Positions 1-11,667 of a stretch of DNA of 64,000 nucleotides are shown piece by piece; within the stretch, counting starts at the first letter, position 1, and every line of letters starts with the position of its first letter. The position numbers and the translations under genes were made by a program. Source of the stretch: Dillenia suffruticosa (taxonomy: Eukaryota; Streptophyta; Magnoliopsida; Dilleniales; Dilleniaceae). The notes beneath the pieces were generated by a model, which saw nothing but the letters and a program-made list of their open reading frames with translations, had not been told where the DNA came from and did not search any database. The stretch spans positions 8,607,001 through 8,671,000 of the forward strand of contig JAVTVX010000012.1 of assembly GCA_033439265.1 (NCBI GenBank), in the 5' to 3' direction.

Positions 1-19
1 AGATACAGAATCAAGCAAA

Positions 20-760
20 TATGTATAGAAGGAAGATTACATTTTTAAGCATACCTATTTCACTCAAATGTAGTTTTCTTGCAAGTTGTAACCAAATGTA
101 TGTAATTATGTATCATCAAAATGGATTAAACACTTACTTTTAGGATTGATAATAGGGTGGACGTATAGAAGGTTTATTGCATTTATTTTGACATATTGGA
201 GATACTCGGACTCGATACCTTTTAAGTGAAGGGGGATGGTGTCGGTTCAGATATAGCTTATCGGCATTTATGAAATTTTTTGGGATACAAATTTCACTTA
301 ATTATGGTATTCTTTCACGCTTTCATTAACTATATATGAAATGCAATTTGTAATTGAAGTGGATTAAACACTTGCCTTTTGGATTGATAATAAGGTGGTG
401 CAACCAATTGAAATCACACCATATAACATGTATAAAAGAAATATTAAGTTTTTGTATACTTATTTCACTCAAATACGGTATTCTCTCAAATTCTAACCAA
501 ATGTGGGTCAAAGGTAATTCTAGTCAAAGTGGTTTAGTCTTTTACTTTTGGGATTGGTAATAGGATGGTGTAACGATGGTATGAGTAATTCAATTGAAAA
601 TCCAATAGCATACAACATTTGACTCGAGAATGCAACTTTGGCATTGGCAACAGGTCAATACACAACAGATTTAATTAAAAACATAGTACTATTCTTTATG
701 TATGGAATGAATTTTGGATTTTTTTTTTAGCATATATTGCATTCAAATGCAATATTCTTT
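20..760. repeat. degenerate direct repeats at the left edge
   Basis: Short blocks recur in the same orientation. TGGATTAAACACTT occurs near 122 and 361, with a diverged version near 530. TTTCACTCAAAT or TTTCACTTAAT occurs near 58, 291 and 462, followed each time by a TATTCTTTC-like stretch. Spacing is irregular (about 170-265 bp), so this is a decayed tandem array or a repeat-rich element end, not a clean satellite. Nothing coding is seen. Confidence 0.45.
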
Positions 761-3716
761 TAACAACAATCATTAGAGAAGCAGAAGAAATTGATGAGAC
801 TATTCGTGTTTCTGTGTCATCAAACACAGTTTTAGAGAGAAGGGTACTATAGGGTCAATGCTGGAAAAACCCATTAAAGCTAGTGACCCAAGGAGGCGAT
901 GAATGAAGAGAAAAACAAGCCAGAATTTGGGGCTTGTTAAGGTTGAAAATCTGAAGAAATCGGGCTTCTCTTTGTCAGATTTATAAGGTGAGAGTAAAGG
1001 GGATTTTAAATTAAAAAATTTTAAGTGATAATACATATAAAAAATTAAAAAATTTTAAATTTATGTAATTTTAAACTCATCAAAATATTTATCAATTTCA
1101 AACAAAAAAAAATTGTTTAAAACATAATATGATGAATTCTCAAATAAGATTTGTTTTATTTTGTGTTTAACTCATTTGATGCATCTAACCTTATTTTATT
1201 TTGATTGATTCATGAATCATAAGCAAATCAAATCAATTCATATTATTAATTAATCAAAAATATATTTACATGAATTGATTTTTTTAGTCCAAGAATCATT
1301 TTTCTCCCAATTATCATCTTAAAATTTTCTCTTGTCAATCGTTACTGTTAATAAAATTTCAAAATTGATAAGAAATTTTTTAGTTCCAATAAAATAAGTG
1401 TCGACTACTATAAGTTGAACAAAAGAAGTTCATATGGATAATTAAAGCAAATAAATATGTAGCACTTTTAAGGACTTAAATTAATCAAGCAATTAAGGAA
1501 ACGTGATGAAGAAAGACAAGGCACTGCAACTGTTACAAATTTTGCTAACCACACCTTTGACCGAATCATGCAGCTTTAACTGAAATGGTTTGCAGTGGGG
1601 TTTCCCTAAAATCAGCATAATATCTGCCAAGAGTGGCATGAAGAAGAGTAACCTTGAAGCCAAATGCAGGAAACCAACAAGAGAAAGCATCTCTCTCTTG
1701 TTATCCCCCATTAAAACTTGAGACATTAACCTCCATATATGGAACTACCCAACTGGTCCGCAATGCATATTTTCATTCTTTTATTCTGTCTTATCCTCAA
1801 GAAGAAGCTATATGTCCATAATTACCTTAATTAATTACTCACTAGTTGCAAACTAATAAATGTAATCCTTCTCTCAAGTAACACCTTATATCTTATTAAT
1901 TTCGATTAAACTTAGGAATTTGAATTCTATTAAACGGGTAGAATTGAGATTTTAATAGTCGAAGCAAAAAAATTATGTTTAAAAGAAACATAAAAATCAT
2001 TCTCATAACAGGAATCTTGAATCTTAAGTGGGTTCCATGCAATTTTCTAGACAGCTGAATATACATAGAAATGGATGGTCCTGTTGAAGAAGCACAGGGA
2101 AAAAGCTGCATTCCCATTCTAGTGTAAGTGTGTGTGATTAGATATCTTTTGTTTCTCCCATAGTGCCCACATGTTTCCATTTGCTCAGAGCAATGAAAAC
2201 AAAAGAAAAAAATAAATAAAAAACACAAGTGAATCCAATCTTTCCGATCTATTGGTTTTGATTTGAGTTCCATGAATACAAGCTTATTATTCAAATAAAA
2301 TAACAACATTTTCTTTCCCAAGAAACCTATATCTACATATTATAGTATATATTATATGTGTAATTATTTAAATTTTACATGTAGGAAAATAAGAAACATA
2401 ACAAGAAACATGAAACCCAACTTAGTTTCAAGCTCTTTTCCCTTCCCAATGCGCCACAGCCACAAGCACAACAATCAAATATCTGGGGTTCTTCTGTGCA
2501 TGTCCTCTTTTTATCAGAGGTCAACCCAAACAGTTTGCCTAGAATTGATAAGCAATGTAATTTATTTCAAGTACAAATACATGTATATTAATTAATCTCC
2601 ATAAAATAATAGAGTGGTTCTTACACAAAATCAATCATTATAAAAAAAATAGTTCTAACAGAAAATAAATAAAAATAATAATGAATAGTGTGGACTGTGG
2701 AGTGGTGACCCTGCAAAAGTAAATGCCAAATGCAAGAAAGGGGCAAAAGACTGAGCAAAATTACAGGTAGCAGAGGTGTAAGTGAGGGGAGGGTAAGGAA
2801 GGATGTCATCAACTCAAAGCTTTGTTTGTGTTTGGCATTTAAAGCTACTTTGTAAGACACACAAGTACTACCAAGAAAGGGTAGGGGTGTGTTAAGAAGA
2901 AAAAGATGAAAGAGAGTAGAAGAAACAAATAACAAAAAAGTTGTTAAACCCCCCATGAGAGAGAGAGAGAGAGAGAGGAAAAGATGGAGGAGAGGTGGGA
3001 ACCGTGTTGAAATGAATTATAAGTTGCAGAAACAAAAAGGTGCATTTCATTATAGTGCTTGGAACATGGATGATTCCCAACGTGTAGAATCTCTCTCCCC
3101 CTCTCTCCCCCCCCCCCCCTCTCCCTACTAGTACAACCAACAAGCACAGGTTCTTAAAATCACCATGCTCTATCGTTCACAACCATGGCCCTCGTTCGAC
3201 ACAAGACGAGGAAAATAACTTTGAATTGAATGACGCGTTGGAAAACCATACCATAAAACAATGTCTATGAAGAGTGAAAAGAGACGATTTTTTTTTTGGG
3301 GCGGGGGGGGGGGGGGGGGAAGCTCCAGCTATACAACAAATCCAAGGTCAAAAAATTAAAAAGAATATATTGTATAACCCTTGGTTTCAAAATGAATTTA
3401 TTTCACCTAGATAATAGATAATCTAGAGGGATGAGATCTAGCCTGGCTGTTACAAGAAACCTTTCACTCACACAACACAACATAGTATGAAGCTTATACT
3501 AAGAACATAATGCGACATTTCCATAAACACGACACAAAAATTCTAGGAAAAAAAGAATCTAAAACCCATGAAAGAAATAGAGAGAGAAAATAGTTACAAT
3601 CAATAAAAAAAGGTTAGCAAATTAAACCCCAAAGATCATCTTCATTTTCGTCCTAAAAGCTGCAAGAAAAAAGACAATGTTTTTCTTCATAATTCTAGCT
3701 AGCTAATGATAGAGAC

Positions 3717-3749
<33 letters not shown>

Positions 3750-3867
3750 TGAATTGATCTTGACAAGGCTATTCCTTGTACTAATCACTAATATTAATTA
3801 CTAAACCCCACAACACAACAAACAGACAGTGTCCCCTCAAAGTGAAAAGAAAATTAGGTAACTATAG
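761..3867. other. intergenic region, no gene recognised
   Basis: No protein or RNA gene could be supported here. The longer open frames are low-complexity and lack recognisable motifs. The stretch contains AT-rich runs, a GA microsatellite at about 2957-2978, a CT/poly-C stretch at about 3092-3125, a poly-G run at about 3300-3320 and a second GA microsatellite at about 3715-3750. The last few hundred bases lie directly downstream of the ZF-HD stop codon and probably include its 3' UTR. The polyadenylation site cannot be placed from sequence alone. Confidence 0.5.
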
Positions 3868-4689
3868 CTAGGGTTTCTTACCAAGAGTGTGCTTGTTGTT
3901 ATGCATCCAAACCTTCAGCACATGCCTCTTCACCCCATTTTCCTCACAAAACCTCTGCACCACTTCATCATCCTGCCTCTGCATCCTCCACCCCAACCTC
4001 TCCGCCAATCCCAGCATCCTCTCCTTCTGTTCCTGTGTAAACTTTGTCCGAAATCTTTTCTTTCCCGTCCCCATTCCGCCACCAGCAATTATATTGTCCA
4101 TAATGTCACCCTCCTCCCTGCTGCTGTGGGCCCCGCCTCCTCCTGAACTCGACGGCAGCGCCAACGGCATCTGTGGAATATGCTGTGGTGCAGCCGCCGT
4201 AGACCCCGCTGCCACGTGGAGGTATCCCGTCGGATGCGGGGCACGGTAGAAGGACGATGATAGCTGCTGCTGTAGAAGGTGGATGTGGTGGTGCTGGTGG
4301 TGGTGGTGTGCCGTAACCGGATCGGAATCTTTCCGGTGGAAGTTACGGTGACAATTACAGGCAGCACATATGAGAGCATCCAAGGAGCCATCAGGGCCTG
4401 CTGGCATGAACTCACCACAACCGTCAACGGCATGCCCGCCAATGCCAACGGCGTGGTTTTTTAAGCACTCTCTATAGCGCGGTTTGATTGGATGGATTGA
4501 TGAGGCTGAAGGCGAAGCAGCTTGTGGGTCGGTGCTAGTGGTGGTGAGAGAGGAGAATTTGAGCTTTGAGGATTGGAGAGAGTCGTAGGCTCCTGTTTGG
4601 AGGTCTATGTGTTGTTGTTCCTCGTCTTCGTCCTCTTCCTCTTCTTCTTCCTCCTCTTGGTCTTCGTGATCCTGATCTTGGAATTCCAT
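3868..4689 (-). CDS. ZHD: zinc-finger homeodomain (ZF-HD) transcription factor
   Basis: This intronless frame encodes 273 residues and is intact from start to stop. Residues 9-25 are strongly acidic and the first residues read MEFQDQ, resembling the ZHD1/ZHD2 branch. Residues 72-121 form the ZF-HD dimerisation zinc finger, with Cys75, His79, His86, Cys91, Cys108, Cys111, Cys113, His114 and His118 in place. A His-rich stretch follows at about 128-136 and a Gly/Ser linker at 182-208. Residues 209-269 are the homeodomain, with the helix-3 motif KVWMHNNK at 259-266. ZF-HD proteins form homo- and heterodimers through the finger, bind ATTA-containing promoter sites in the nucleus and act in development and stress responses. 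Lack of introns is usual for the family. The start is chosen because it gives the acidic N-terminus typical of relatives. The exact ZHD number is uncertain. Confidence 0.95.
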   Translation of the reverse strand: MEFQDQDHEDQEEEEEEEEDEDEEQQHIDLQTGAYDSLQSSKLKFSSLTTTSTDPQAASPSASSIHPIKPRYRECLKNHAVGIGGHAVDGCGEFMPAGPDGSLDALICAACNCHRNFHRKDSDPVTAHHHHQHHHIHLLQQQLSSSFYRAPHPTGYLHVAAGSTAAAPQHIPQMPLALPSSSGGGGAHSSREEGDIMDNIIAGGGMGTGKKRFRTKFTQEQKERMLGLAERLGWRMQRQDDEVVQRFCEENGVKRHVLKVWMHNNKHTLGKKP

Positions 4690-5170
4690 TCCTACCGCTG
4701 GACCTAAACTCTCTCTCTCTCTCTCCCTCTAAATTCTACACTTAAAAATATTAGAGAGAAAAAGAAAGAATATTTTTAATGAATTTAAACAAGAGAAGAT
4801 CAGAAGATAAGAGGAAAGAGTGTGGCCATCAATCTATCTGCAAAGAAAAGAAAATGGCCAATCCTCTTCCTCCTAAATCTTCTGGCTCTTCCTCCACTGT
4901 ACTTTCCCCTCTCTCTATGGCCAATAAATTTCTCTCTAAAATCACCAATCAACCCAAAACACACTCCCTTGCTCACTCGGGTTAGCTTCACCGGCTGTAT
5001 CCGGTCCTCTATTTACTTTTTTTTTTTTTTTTTTATGTTTTTCTTAAAGTTGACCCAAAAAAATGTCCCCACTTTATCGTTGGGTCACACAAAAACAAAA
5101 AAGAAAAAGAAAGAGAGAGAGAGAGAGAAACGGATATTAAAAAATATATATATAAAAGCGTGAGCAAATG
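4690..5170 (-). promoter_or_regulatory. upstream region and CT-rich leader of the ZF-HD gene
   Basis: Directly upstream of the ATG the plus strand reads (CT)n at about 4709-4731, which is a GA-rich leader on the gene strand. Such GA/CT runs are common in plant 5' UTRs. Further out are a poly-T run at about 5020-5034 and a GA run at about 5117-5128. No TATA box or transcription start could be fixed with confidence. The boundary at 5170 is where an AT-rich dispersed repeat begins. Confidence 0.4.
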
Positions 5171-5182
5171 TATACGGACATG

Positions 5183-5485
5183 AGAAATTGATATTTTGTA
5201 AAAATAGAAAAAATAAAAATATAAAAATTTTTATGTAAATATTAATTATTTTAGAAAAATAATAGAATAGTTATTTCTTATAATAAAAATTTAAAATAAT
5301 TAAATATATAATTATTAATTATAAATAAATAAATAAATAAAACTAAATAAATAAATAATTTATTAAATATAAAAAATATATAAATATAAAAGAATAAAAA
5401 TTTTATGTAAATATTAATTAATTTAGTATATTAAAATGTTTCGTTTAACCAAAAAAGATATTGAGAAAATGTTAATAACGAGAAG
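5183..5485 (+). repeat. AT-rich dispersed repeat, copy A
   Basis: This stretch shares its order of blocks with 31040-31260 (same orientation) and 10690-11028 (reverse complement). Shared blocks are AAATTGATATTTT at the head (A and B), then AAATATTAATTATTTT, TTATAATAAAAATTT, AAATATATAATTATTAAT, ATTAATTAATTTA with ATATTAAAAT, and a tail with GAGAAAA and GTTAAT. It looks like an old short mobile element, but no terminal inverted repeats or target duplication are clear. Confidence 0.5.
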
Positions 5486-5989
5486 TTTTCATGATCATAA
5501 TAACCATGAATCAGTCATAATTATTATTTTAAAATTTTCTTTTATTGATCAAGATTTATTACCGAATCTAATTTTATGATTAAAAATAAAATAATTTTTA
5601 CATTTTAAAATAGTTTTTATTAAGAAAATTTGACTACTTATAATAATGTTCTGTTCAAATTATTTTATTTTAAAAACATTTAATAATTTTATATGTCGTC
5701 ATGGTCAGATTTTTTCAGTTAAAAATAATTATGTAATAACTCTAATAATGTTTAATAATTTTGTATGTTAAGAGGAACTCATGTTTTTAACATGATAATT
5801 AAGATTTTATCGATTTTCTCGTATTTATTAATATTTCTTATTACGACCTATTATGAATTTACAATGTTCTGCATTAAAAATTTTATATCAAAATGAGAAC
5901 GATAATTTTTTTTTTGTGTACGTGGCAACATATGATTAGATGCTGTACCTTGATGAATTTATTAGTATTATTTTTTAGTAAAAGGAGAA
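5486..5989. other. AT-rich intergenic stretch
   Basis: Very AT-rich sequence with many short A/T runs. No gene, RNA or element boundary is recognised. Confidence 0.5.
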
Positions 5990-6620
5990 AACAAAAAAAG
6001 GGGGATGCCGCGTGGAGTTTAGACTATCTGAGAGGACTGAGCGGGGAGACGGGAGTGGGTGACGTGCGGATACACCACGCGCTTCGCTCACATCAAATGC
6101 ATCCTATGCATAGGACACTGCAATCGTTTCGTCTAGTACTCGCACGCATTTCCGTACTCATCGTCTGCACACTCCAAGCACAGACTCGTAGGCCCCACCT
6201 GAGTCTTTCTCTCTCTACCTCTTAGTGGCGCGTGCTGAGCAAATGGTAGAGAGAGAGAGAGAGGGAGAGAGGGAGAGAGGGAGAGAGGACTGTTGGAGTT
6301 TGGGAACACGGAATTACTTGGTGGTGGCGTGGCGGGGATCTTGCTGTTGCGGTCGCTGCTGCTGCTGCTGCTGTGCTGTGTGCGTCTGCGATACGTGCGG
6401 TGCTCTAGTATTCGACACAGCGTGACGACCTTCAGCGTCAACGTAGGCAATTAATTTGCTTCTGTCCTTCCTCCCGCTAAGTTACTGTCTCCTCCCCAAC
6501 TCTCTTCAACTCGCGCGTGCTTTCCTTTATACGTTTTGTCCTCTGAACCTCCCTCCTCTGCTTGGCCTTGTGTACGCTCTAGGGCGACATGCCACGAAGC
6601 AGGAGACCAATTTTTACATG
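5990..6620. other. GC-rich island, function unknown
   Basis: Base composition changes sharply from the surrounding AT-rich DNA to a GC-rich block with many CpG sites (GCGTGG, GACGTGCGG, CCACGCGC, GGTGGCGTGGCGGGG). Inside are a GA-rich run at about 6247-6288 and a short GCT repeat at about 6355-6372. Open frames on both strands cross it, but their translations are low-complexity and match no family I know. It could be a promoter and first exon of an unseen gene, or a remnant of one. Confidence 0.35.
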
Positions 6621-7265
6621 TTTGGGGTCACATATTTCCTCCACGAATTAGGATCGTTAACCTGGCAGGCGGACAAAGGCATGATATATAAAACGAACAT
6701 CGTCAAAGAAAAATATAAAAATTATAATATATAAAAATAATACTATTATCAAAACTTTTATTAATCTTTTAAGACTTTACTAGTATTATTAGGATTCTTA
6801 GCCATATTTACTGAAATATTGATAAAATATTTTAAAATTTATTATACGTATTAATTTAAAAAAAAAATGTCAAGGGCAAGTTCTTAAATTTGTGTACAGA
6901 CCATTTATTAGACAGAAATAGTAATTAGAATAACATGTATTTCAACAAATAAACGACTTAAAAAGTTAGAAATTTTTGTCCCCGCTTCATAAAAAAACAT
7001 TAATACTTAACCCTCCCTTTGGGGAGCACTTGTCAAGTAGATTCAATTCGAATCTCACGTTTGAGGGAAGTGGGAGCGGATGCAATTACACCACCGAGGC
7101 TTTTAATACTCTTTTCCTACTCCTTAAAAAGGGTTGGGTTGAGCTAGGTTAGTCTATCGATCGCAACACTGATAAGGAGTTATTGGTCATAAGAGGAAAA
7201 TAATATGAGCATATTAATGACAGATTTTGTAATTATTCAATTTGTGAATTAGATGGTTAGGATTT
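6621..7265. other. AT-rich intergenic stretch
   Basis: AT-rich sequence without a recognisable gene. A tRNA-B-box-like string, ATTCAATTCGAATCTCACG, occurs near 7042, but the matching A box and a defined tail are missing, so no SINE is called here. Confidence 0.4.
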
Positions 7266-7269
7266 TGAT

Positions 7270-7862
7270 GCAATATTTTATAGTGTAAACGGCGGTTAGG
7301 CAAGTAACCGAAAGAAAAGTGACCAAAGAACATACCACCAGAGTCATAAATGTAGAATGAATGACGCTTAAATGATAGTCAGACTAGTGTCGTGACAGAC
7401 ACCATGGTTGTAGTTTACCACCATGACCGTAATTCATGGCGTGATCCAAGAACATAGGCAATTAGGGAGACCACCTTGACAATGTGCACCGAGTGCTGAA
7501 TGAATTTTTTTTATGTTTCTTTCTAGTTTTCCATTCTTTACATTTTTTTTTTTTTTTTTGTCTCCATAGTTTATAGAACTATTACAAGTTCTTTAAGGAC
7601 TTTATAAGTTTCCTATTTTAGAAGAATTGTTTAGGATTTTATTTTCATTTTCCCTACTCTAACCTAGGGCTGTTAAATATCTTATTCTCTCATCGTAAGT
7701 ATTCAGACTTTGATTAACACAATTTTGAATTTTCCATCAACCCTAATTTGATTTCATCTCTTTAATGTTGGATTCCGTTATTAGGTCTTAGGGTTTGAAT
7801 AGATCAAATCCCACTTTTTGCTGTATCAGCGAATCTTCTATTATGGTATCTATCGAAACCAA
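7270..7862 (+). repeat. possible decayed LTR, related to 12690-13100
   Basis: The stretch around 7440-7480 (AAGAACATAGGCAATTAGGGAGAC) resembles AGAACATAAGCAATCGGGGAGAC near 12813, and both are followed by a T-rich segment with ATGTTT, TACAAGTTCT and AGGATTT blocks in the same order. The end at 7846-7862 reads TGGTATCTATCGAAACC, which could be a decayed version of the tRNA-Met primer site TGGTATCAGAGC. I infer an old LTR-derived repeat present twice. The left boundary is not defined. Confidence 0.3.
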
Positions 7863-9032
7863 ATTTGACTTCACAGTAAATCTTCCTTTTCACACAAATG
7901 GGGAACCGGCGATGTAGTGTTTACCGGGTCATCTTCAAGAAGTAGACTTGCAAAAATACGTCGGAGGTAAATTCAATAGAGACAGTTTCAATATTCAAGT
8001 CAGAAAGAACAGTAAAGAAGAATGAAAGACTAAAAAATTTTGAATGCTGTGTAGTCTTTATGTGTTATATTTAGAGTAAAGTATGCATACTGGCGAGTTT
8101 CTCCACATAATATATATATCATGTATGGTTAATTTCGTATGCATTTAGGGGTGTAGAAAACTCACTTACCTAGTAGAGAGATCATTGGAGATTTTCCGAG
8201 ATTGCTAGAATCATCGTCATTGACTTTCTATAGATTCGGAATCCTCTAATATAGGAAAGTTTCAATTCTTGTTGTAGAAATCAAGAAAGTCTTTATTGTT
8301 AGAAGATTTACTTATTTATTGAAAGAGATCGCAACACATTCGTATTAGATTAAAAAAATTTTAAATTTGTTAAAATTTTCTTTTCTTATTGGAAAACCAT
8401 AACTTAGATTCATCGCATAATAGAAAATTACTTCTATAGTAACCAAAGGAATCGAGAGGGTTTTATCAAGAGATAGGTCAAGACAGAGAGACTTCGACCG
8501 ATCAAAAATCGACAGTGTAAGAGTGTTTATCAAGAGAGGTTTGTGGGCTTTATGATTATGGGCCTATTAAATCTTTGTAGTAATGGTCTATTGGACCATA
8601 TACCATCATTTGTCTCCTATTCCTAATATCGTTTTATAAGAATGATATTAGAAGTAGAGAAAAATGTTCTGAAATGATGCATTTTAATTCGAAAGGCACG
8701 AAGGCATATCATTAAATATGGTAAATATTAGGGGTTTGAAAAGTTATGAAGCAGAAAAGATGTAGAATTAGTGTATGTTGGTGAAGCAGGAAGGAAGCGA
8801 GAGTGGAACTGTTGAGCGAGAGTATGACATTAAATGTGAAATGCGATGTTTCAGTTTTGAAATGTATCGCTTCGATTGCTGGGAACTGTATTCAATATAC
8901 CTCTTGCGGTTATAAATAATGCAGAGTAGTTATTGGAGGTTCATCAATTCGTCATATGGGATGAAGTTTGTGAAAAATAAAGATGGTAAGGGGTTCTAAT
9001 TCATAAGCGGGATGTTTTGGAGAGTTCTTTGT
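7863..9032. other. intergenic, no gene recognised
   Basis: No coding motif, RNA or element end could be supported. If 7270-7862 is a 5' LTR, this stretch would be its degraded internal sequence, but no gag-like motif is visible. Confidence 0.4.
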
Positions 9033-9375
9033 GAGGTGCGACTGTGGGGTGTGGTTGTTGAGCTAAACAAGATTGGCCCAAGAAAGGGAAAGAAATCATT
9101 TAACTTTAGATCGTTGTAATTAGTTTTCTAATTTCTCTAATTTTTTTAATTTCATAATTTTTCTAGTTTTCAGATTTTTTTAATTTCATAATTTTTCTAA
9201 TTTCTTAATTTTTAAGATTTGTATTGACCCTATAAATACTTTTAGTGTTTCATTATTTTGGATATATTATTAATAATAATTCTTTTGGAATAATAATTAT
9301 TTTTGAAAGTTCTAAAGTTTTGTCTTTTTTTTTTTTTTTTAAATCGTATTGTTTTCCTTCTATCTCTCCATGTTA
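9033..9375 (+). repeat. left LTR of the short gypsy relic
   Basis: It aligns with 10327-10669 through blocks such as TATAAATACTT, TAGTGTTTCATTATTTTG, AATTCTTTTGGAATAATAAT (TTTCTTTTAGAATAATAAT in the other copy) and GAAAGTTCTA. It ends in TGTTA directly before the primer site. The left edge is inferred from the length of the right copy. Confidence 0.6.
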
Positions 9376-10079
9376 GGTGGTATTAGAGCCAAAACTTTTT
9401 CTTGTGATGGCCAATCAAGACGGTGAAAGTAGTACTCTTTCCGACGTGCTCAGAGAATTATGAATTATGGCAGCTACACTCTAGATTCTATTTGTTCGAA
9501 TGGAGTGGATAGAAACAGGACTGTAGATGTTGCGAACAAACCAGGGCAATATAGAAAGTGAAAGTGATGTCAGGAGAATCGCTCAGGAACCACACGTTAA
9601 TTCTATGTTACCCCAATAATCTCGTAGGTTTAAGACTAATGAGGGTGATTTTTCAAACAAAGATGTGCAGACTTTAGTGGTAAGTGCTGTTTTGGGAAAA
9701 TACTACTTACAATGTTAAGAATTTTACAACAGACAATGTGAATTTTAGTAGTTTGCAATCAATATACAGTATGGTATAGTGCACACTGGACTTAGGTGAG
9801 ACCAATTCCATACTTGTCTGTATGGGGCTATATATGATTTTTAGTCTTGTTAAGGTATGTTACAAGGTGGCTCAATTCCTAAACCTAGTTGTTTATTTAA
9901 GTCTGACGTGTATCCTTTTCATGCAATGCGAAATTTTTTACAGAATAATTTACACAATCTCCCAAAAGAAAAAAAGATCAGCATGACTTTGGTAATCGTG
10001 AATATAGCTCTTACAACAGTAGTTGTGGTGATTTTTGCCATGATAATACTCAACATATGTTTCTGGGCAAGAAAGCCAA

Positions 10080-10290
10080 AGGAGAGAGTTGAAAATATGC
10101 TTGATAGATTGTTTGATGTGAAAGTCTTCACAAAAACTGATATTCAAAATGGGTATCATCAGATTTGAATTAGATCAGGAGATGAGTGGAAGATGGCTTG
10201 CAAGACTAAGGAGTGTCTCTATGAATGACTAATTATGCCATTTGGACTATCTAATACTCTCAGCATATTTATGTTATTGATGTATTTAGA
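10080..10290 (+). pseudogene. Ty3/gypsy reverse transcriptase fragment
   Basis: The frame beginning near 10098 reads MLDRLFDVKVFTKTDIQNGY, followed by HQI, DEWKMACKTKECLYE and MPFGLSN. These are the N-terminal and palm blocks of gypsy RT (families usually read FTKIDLRSGYHQIRI, DEWKTAFKT, LYEWLVMPFGLSNAP). Two in-frame stops interrupt it: TGA where Arg (CGA) is expected after HQI, and TGA where Trp (TGG) is expected after LYE. The YxDD block and everything after it are deleted. It is inactive. Confidence 0.75.
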
Positions 10291-10326
10291 TCACTTGAGG
10301 GCGAGTTCTTTTCAAGTAGGGGGATT

Positions 10327-10669
10327 GATGTAGAATATGTTTCACATAATTATTAGTCTATACAAGATCGTTCCAAAAAAGGAATAGTGATCAATTAACT
10401 TTTAATCATTTTAATTAGTTTTACAATTTCTCTAGTTTCTTAATTTTTTTTGTTTCTTAAGTTTTCTAATTTCTAGATTTTTCTAATTTCCTTATTTTTT
10501 AATTTATTAATTTTTAGGGTCAGTATTAACTCTATAAATACTTATAGTGTTTCATTATTTTGAATACATCATTAATAATATTTCTTTTAGAATAATAATT
10601 TTCTTTGAAAGTTCTAGAGTTTTGTTTCTTTGCAAACGTTATTGTCTTCATTCTGTCTCTTCCGTGTTA
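10327..10669 (+). repeat. right LTR of the short gypsy relic
   Basis: It begins TGATGTAGAATATG immediately after the purine tract and ends CCGTGTTA, matching the left copy end CCATGTTA. It holds the TATAAATACTT block, a candidate TATA box shared by both LTRs. Confidence 0.6.
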
Positions 10670-10689
10670 TCAAGAGTCATGTTTTTGAT

Positions 10690-11028
10690 AAGGGACTCTC
10701 TAGTTATAATATACGAAAATTTTTCAATATTAACGTTTTCTCATTTCGAAAATATTTTTCTATTTTTGAAATATTTTTGAAACATTTCAATATATTAAAT
10801 TAATAAATATTTATAAAAAATTTTTAGATATTTTTTATATTTACAAAATTTTCATATTTAATAAATTATTTATTTGTTTACTTATAATTTTTATTTTTAT
10901 ATCATTTGTTTTATAATTAATAATATATATTTGATTATTTTATATTTTTATTATAGAATATAGCAGTTATATTATTTTTATAAAATAATTAATATTTATA
11001 TATTTATATTTTGATAAAATATCAATTT
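10690..11028 (-). repeat. AT-rich dispersed repeat, copy B (reverse)
   Basis: Read as the reverse complement, this stretch follows copy A at 5183-5485: AAATTGATATTTT, AAATATTAATTATTTTATAAA, an ATAATAAAAATATAAAATAAT block, ATTTAATATATTGAAATGTTTC and GAGAAAACGTTAATATTGA. It lies directly beside the right gypsy LTR. Confidence 0.5.
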
Positions 11029-11667
11029 TTAATATTAATTTTCGTATTTATTGAAGAGCAACAATCGATAACATATGAAGAGGTTAATTATCACGGTAGT
11101 AGATTTTTTAATCAAAATTATAAATTTAATTCGTGTTTTAAGCGCAGAGTAAATTTTATTGGGAAAATAGTATTTGAAACATGTGTGCGTAAATTTTAAA
11201 TTAGATTAATCATTGATCAGTAAAAAAAAAAACGAAAAAAGCGGTCAATTTTTGCTGCGGCAAGCCCCTTCCAAATGGTCAAATCAGTTAACCCAGGAAA
11301 CAAGGCACTTATGCGGGAAAATATTTAATTGAAAGGTCAAGTTCAAGAGTTGACTTGCAAACTTCATTTTCTGCTCAAACAACGGCCTAGGTCCTCTAGC
11401 ATGACCCTGACTCTCCTCTCCCTACCACCCCTGATTTTTGGAGACAACAGAGTCTGCTAAACCGGGTACTAAATTTGATACATTTTTTCTTTGTCAGTAT
11501 ATTTTTAATTTTATTCATTGCGTATGATATGTTTTCATAACTGAAATATATTTTGGTATTTCAATATGCTTTAGTAGAAATTTAATTTGTTAAAAATTCA
11601 TTAAAAATTCACAATTAATTAATAAAACATAATTAATAATTATATTTTTTGCAACGCCTTTTCTTAC
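11029..11667. other. intergenic, no gene recognised
   Basis: AT-rich flanks surround a more mixed segment at about 11230-11470. No motif, RNA or element end could be supported. Confidence 0.4.

Larger units (their letters stand above)
9033..10669 (+). mobile_element. internally deleted Ty3/gypsy LTR retrotransposon
   Basis: Two direct repeats of about 340 bp (9033-9375 and 10327-10669) flank about 950 bp. Right after the left repeat comes a TGGTATTAGAGCC primer site at 9378-9390, one base from TGGTATCAGAGCC. A gag-like start follows near 9405, then an RT fragment at 10080-10290. RNase H and integrase are missing: the RT runs almost directly into a short coding tail resembling the pol C-terminus of gypsy elements and then a polypurine tract (AGGGGGA, about 10317-10324) before the right LTR. 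The left LTR start is approximate and no target duplication was found. Confidence 0.65.

Noticed and set aside
1493-1726. Minus-strand 77-codon frame with a hydrophobic stretch
   Set aside because: No domain or start context was recognised. A resemblance of its GCTGCATGAT region to miR167 was considered, but four bases of the mature sequence are missing and no matching star arm was found.
3887-4464. Several plus-strand and shifted minus-strand frames over the ZF-HD gene
   Set aside because: They are shadows of a clearly conserved homeodomain gene in another frame.
7020-7170. Possible SINE around the B-box-like string at 7042
   Set aside because: No A box at the right distance, no poly(A) or T tail and no target duplication.
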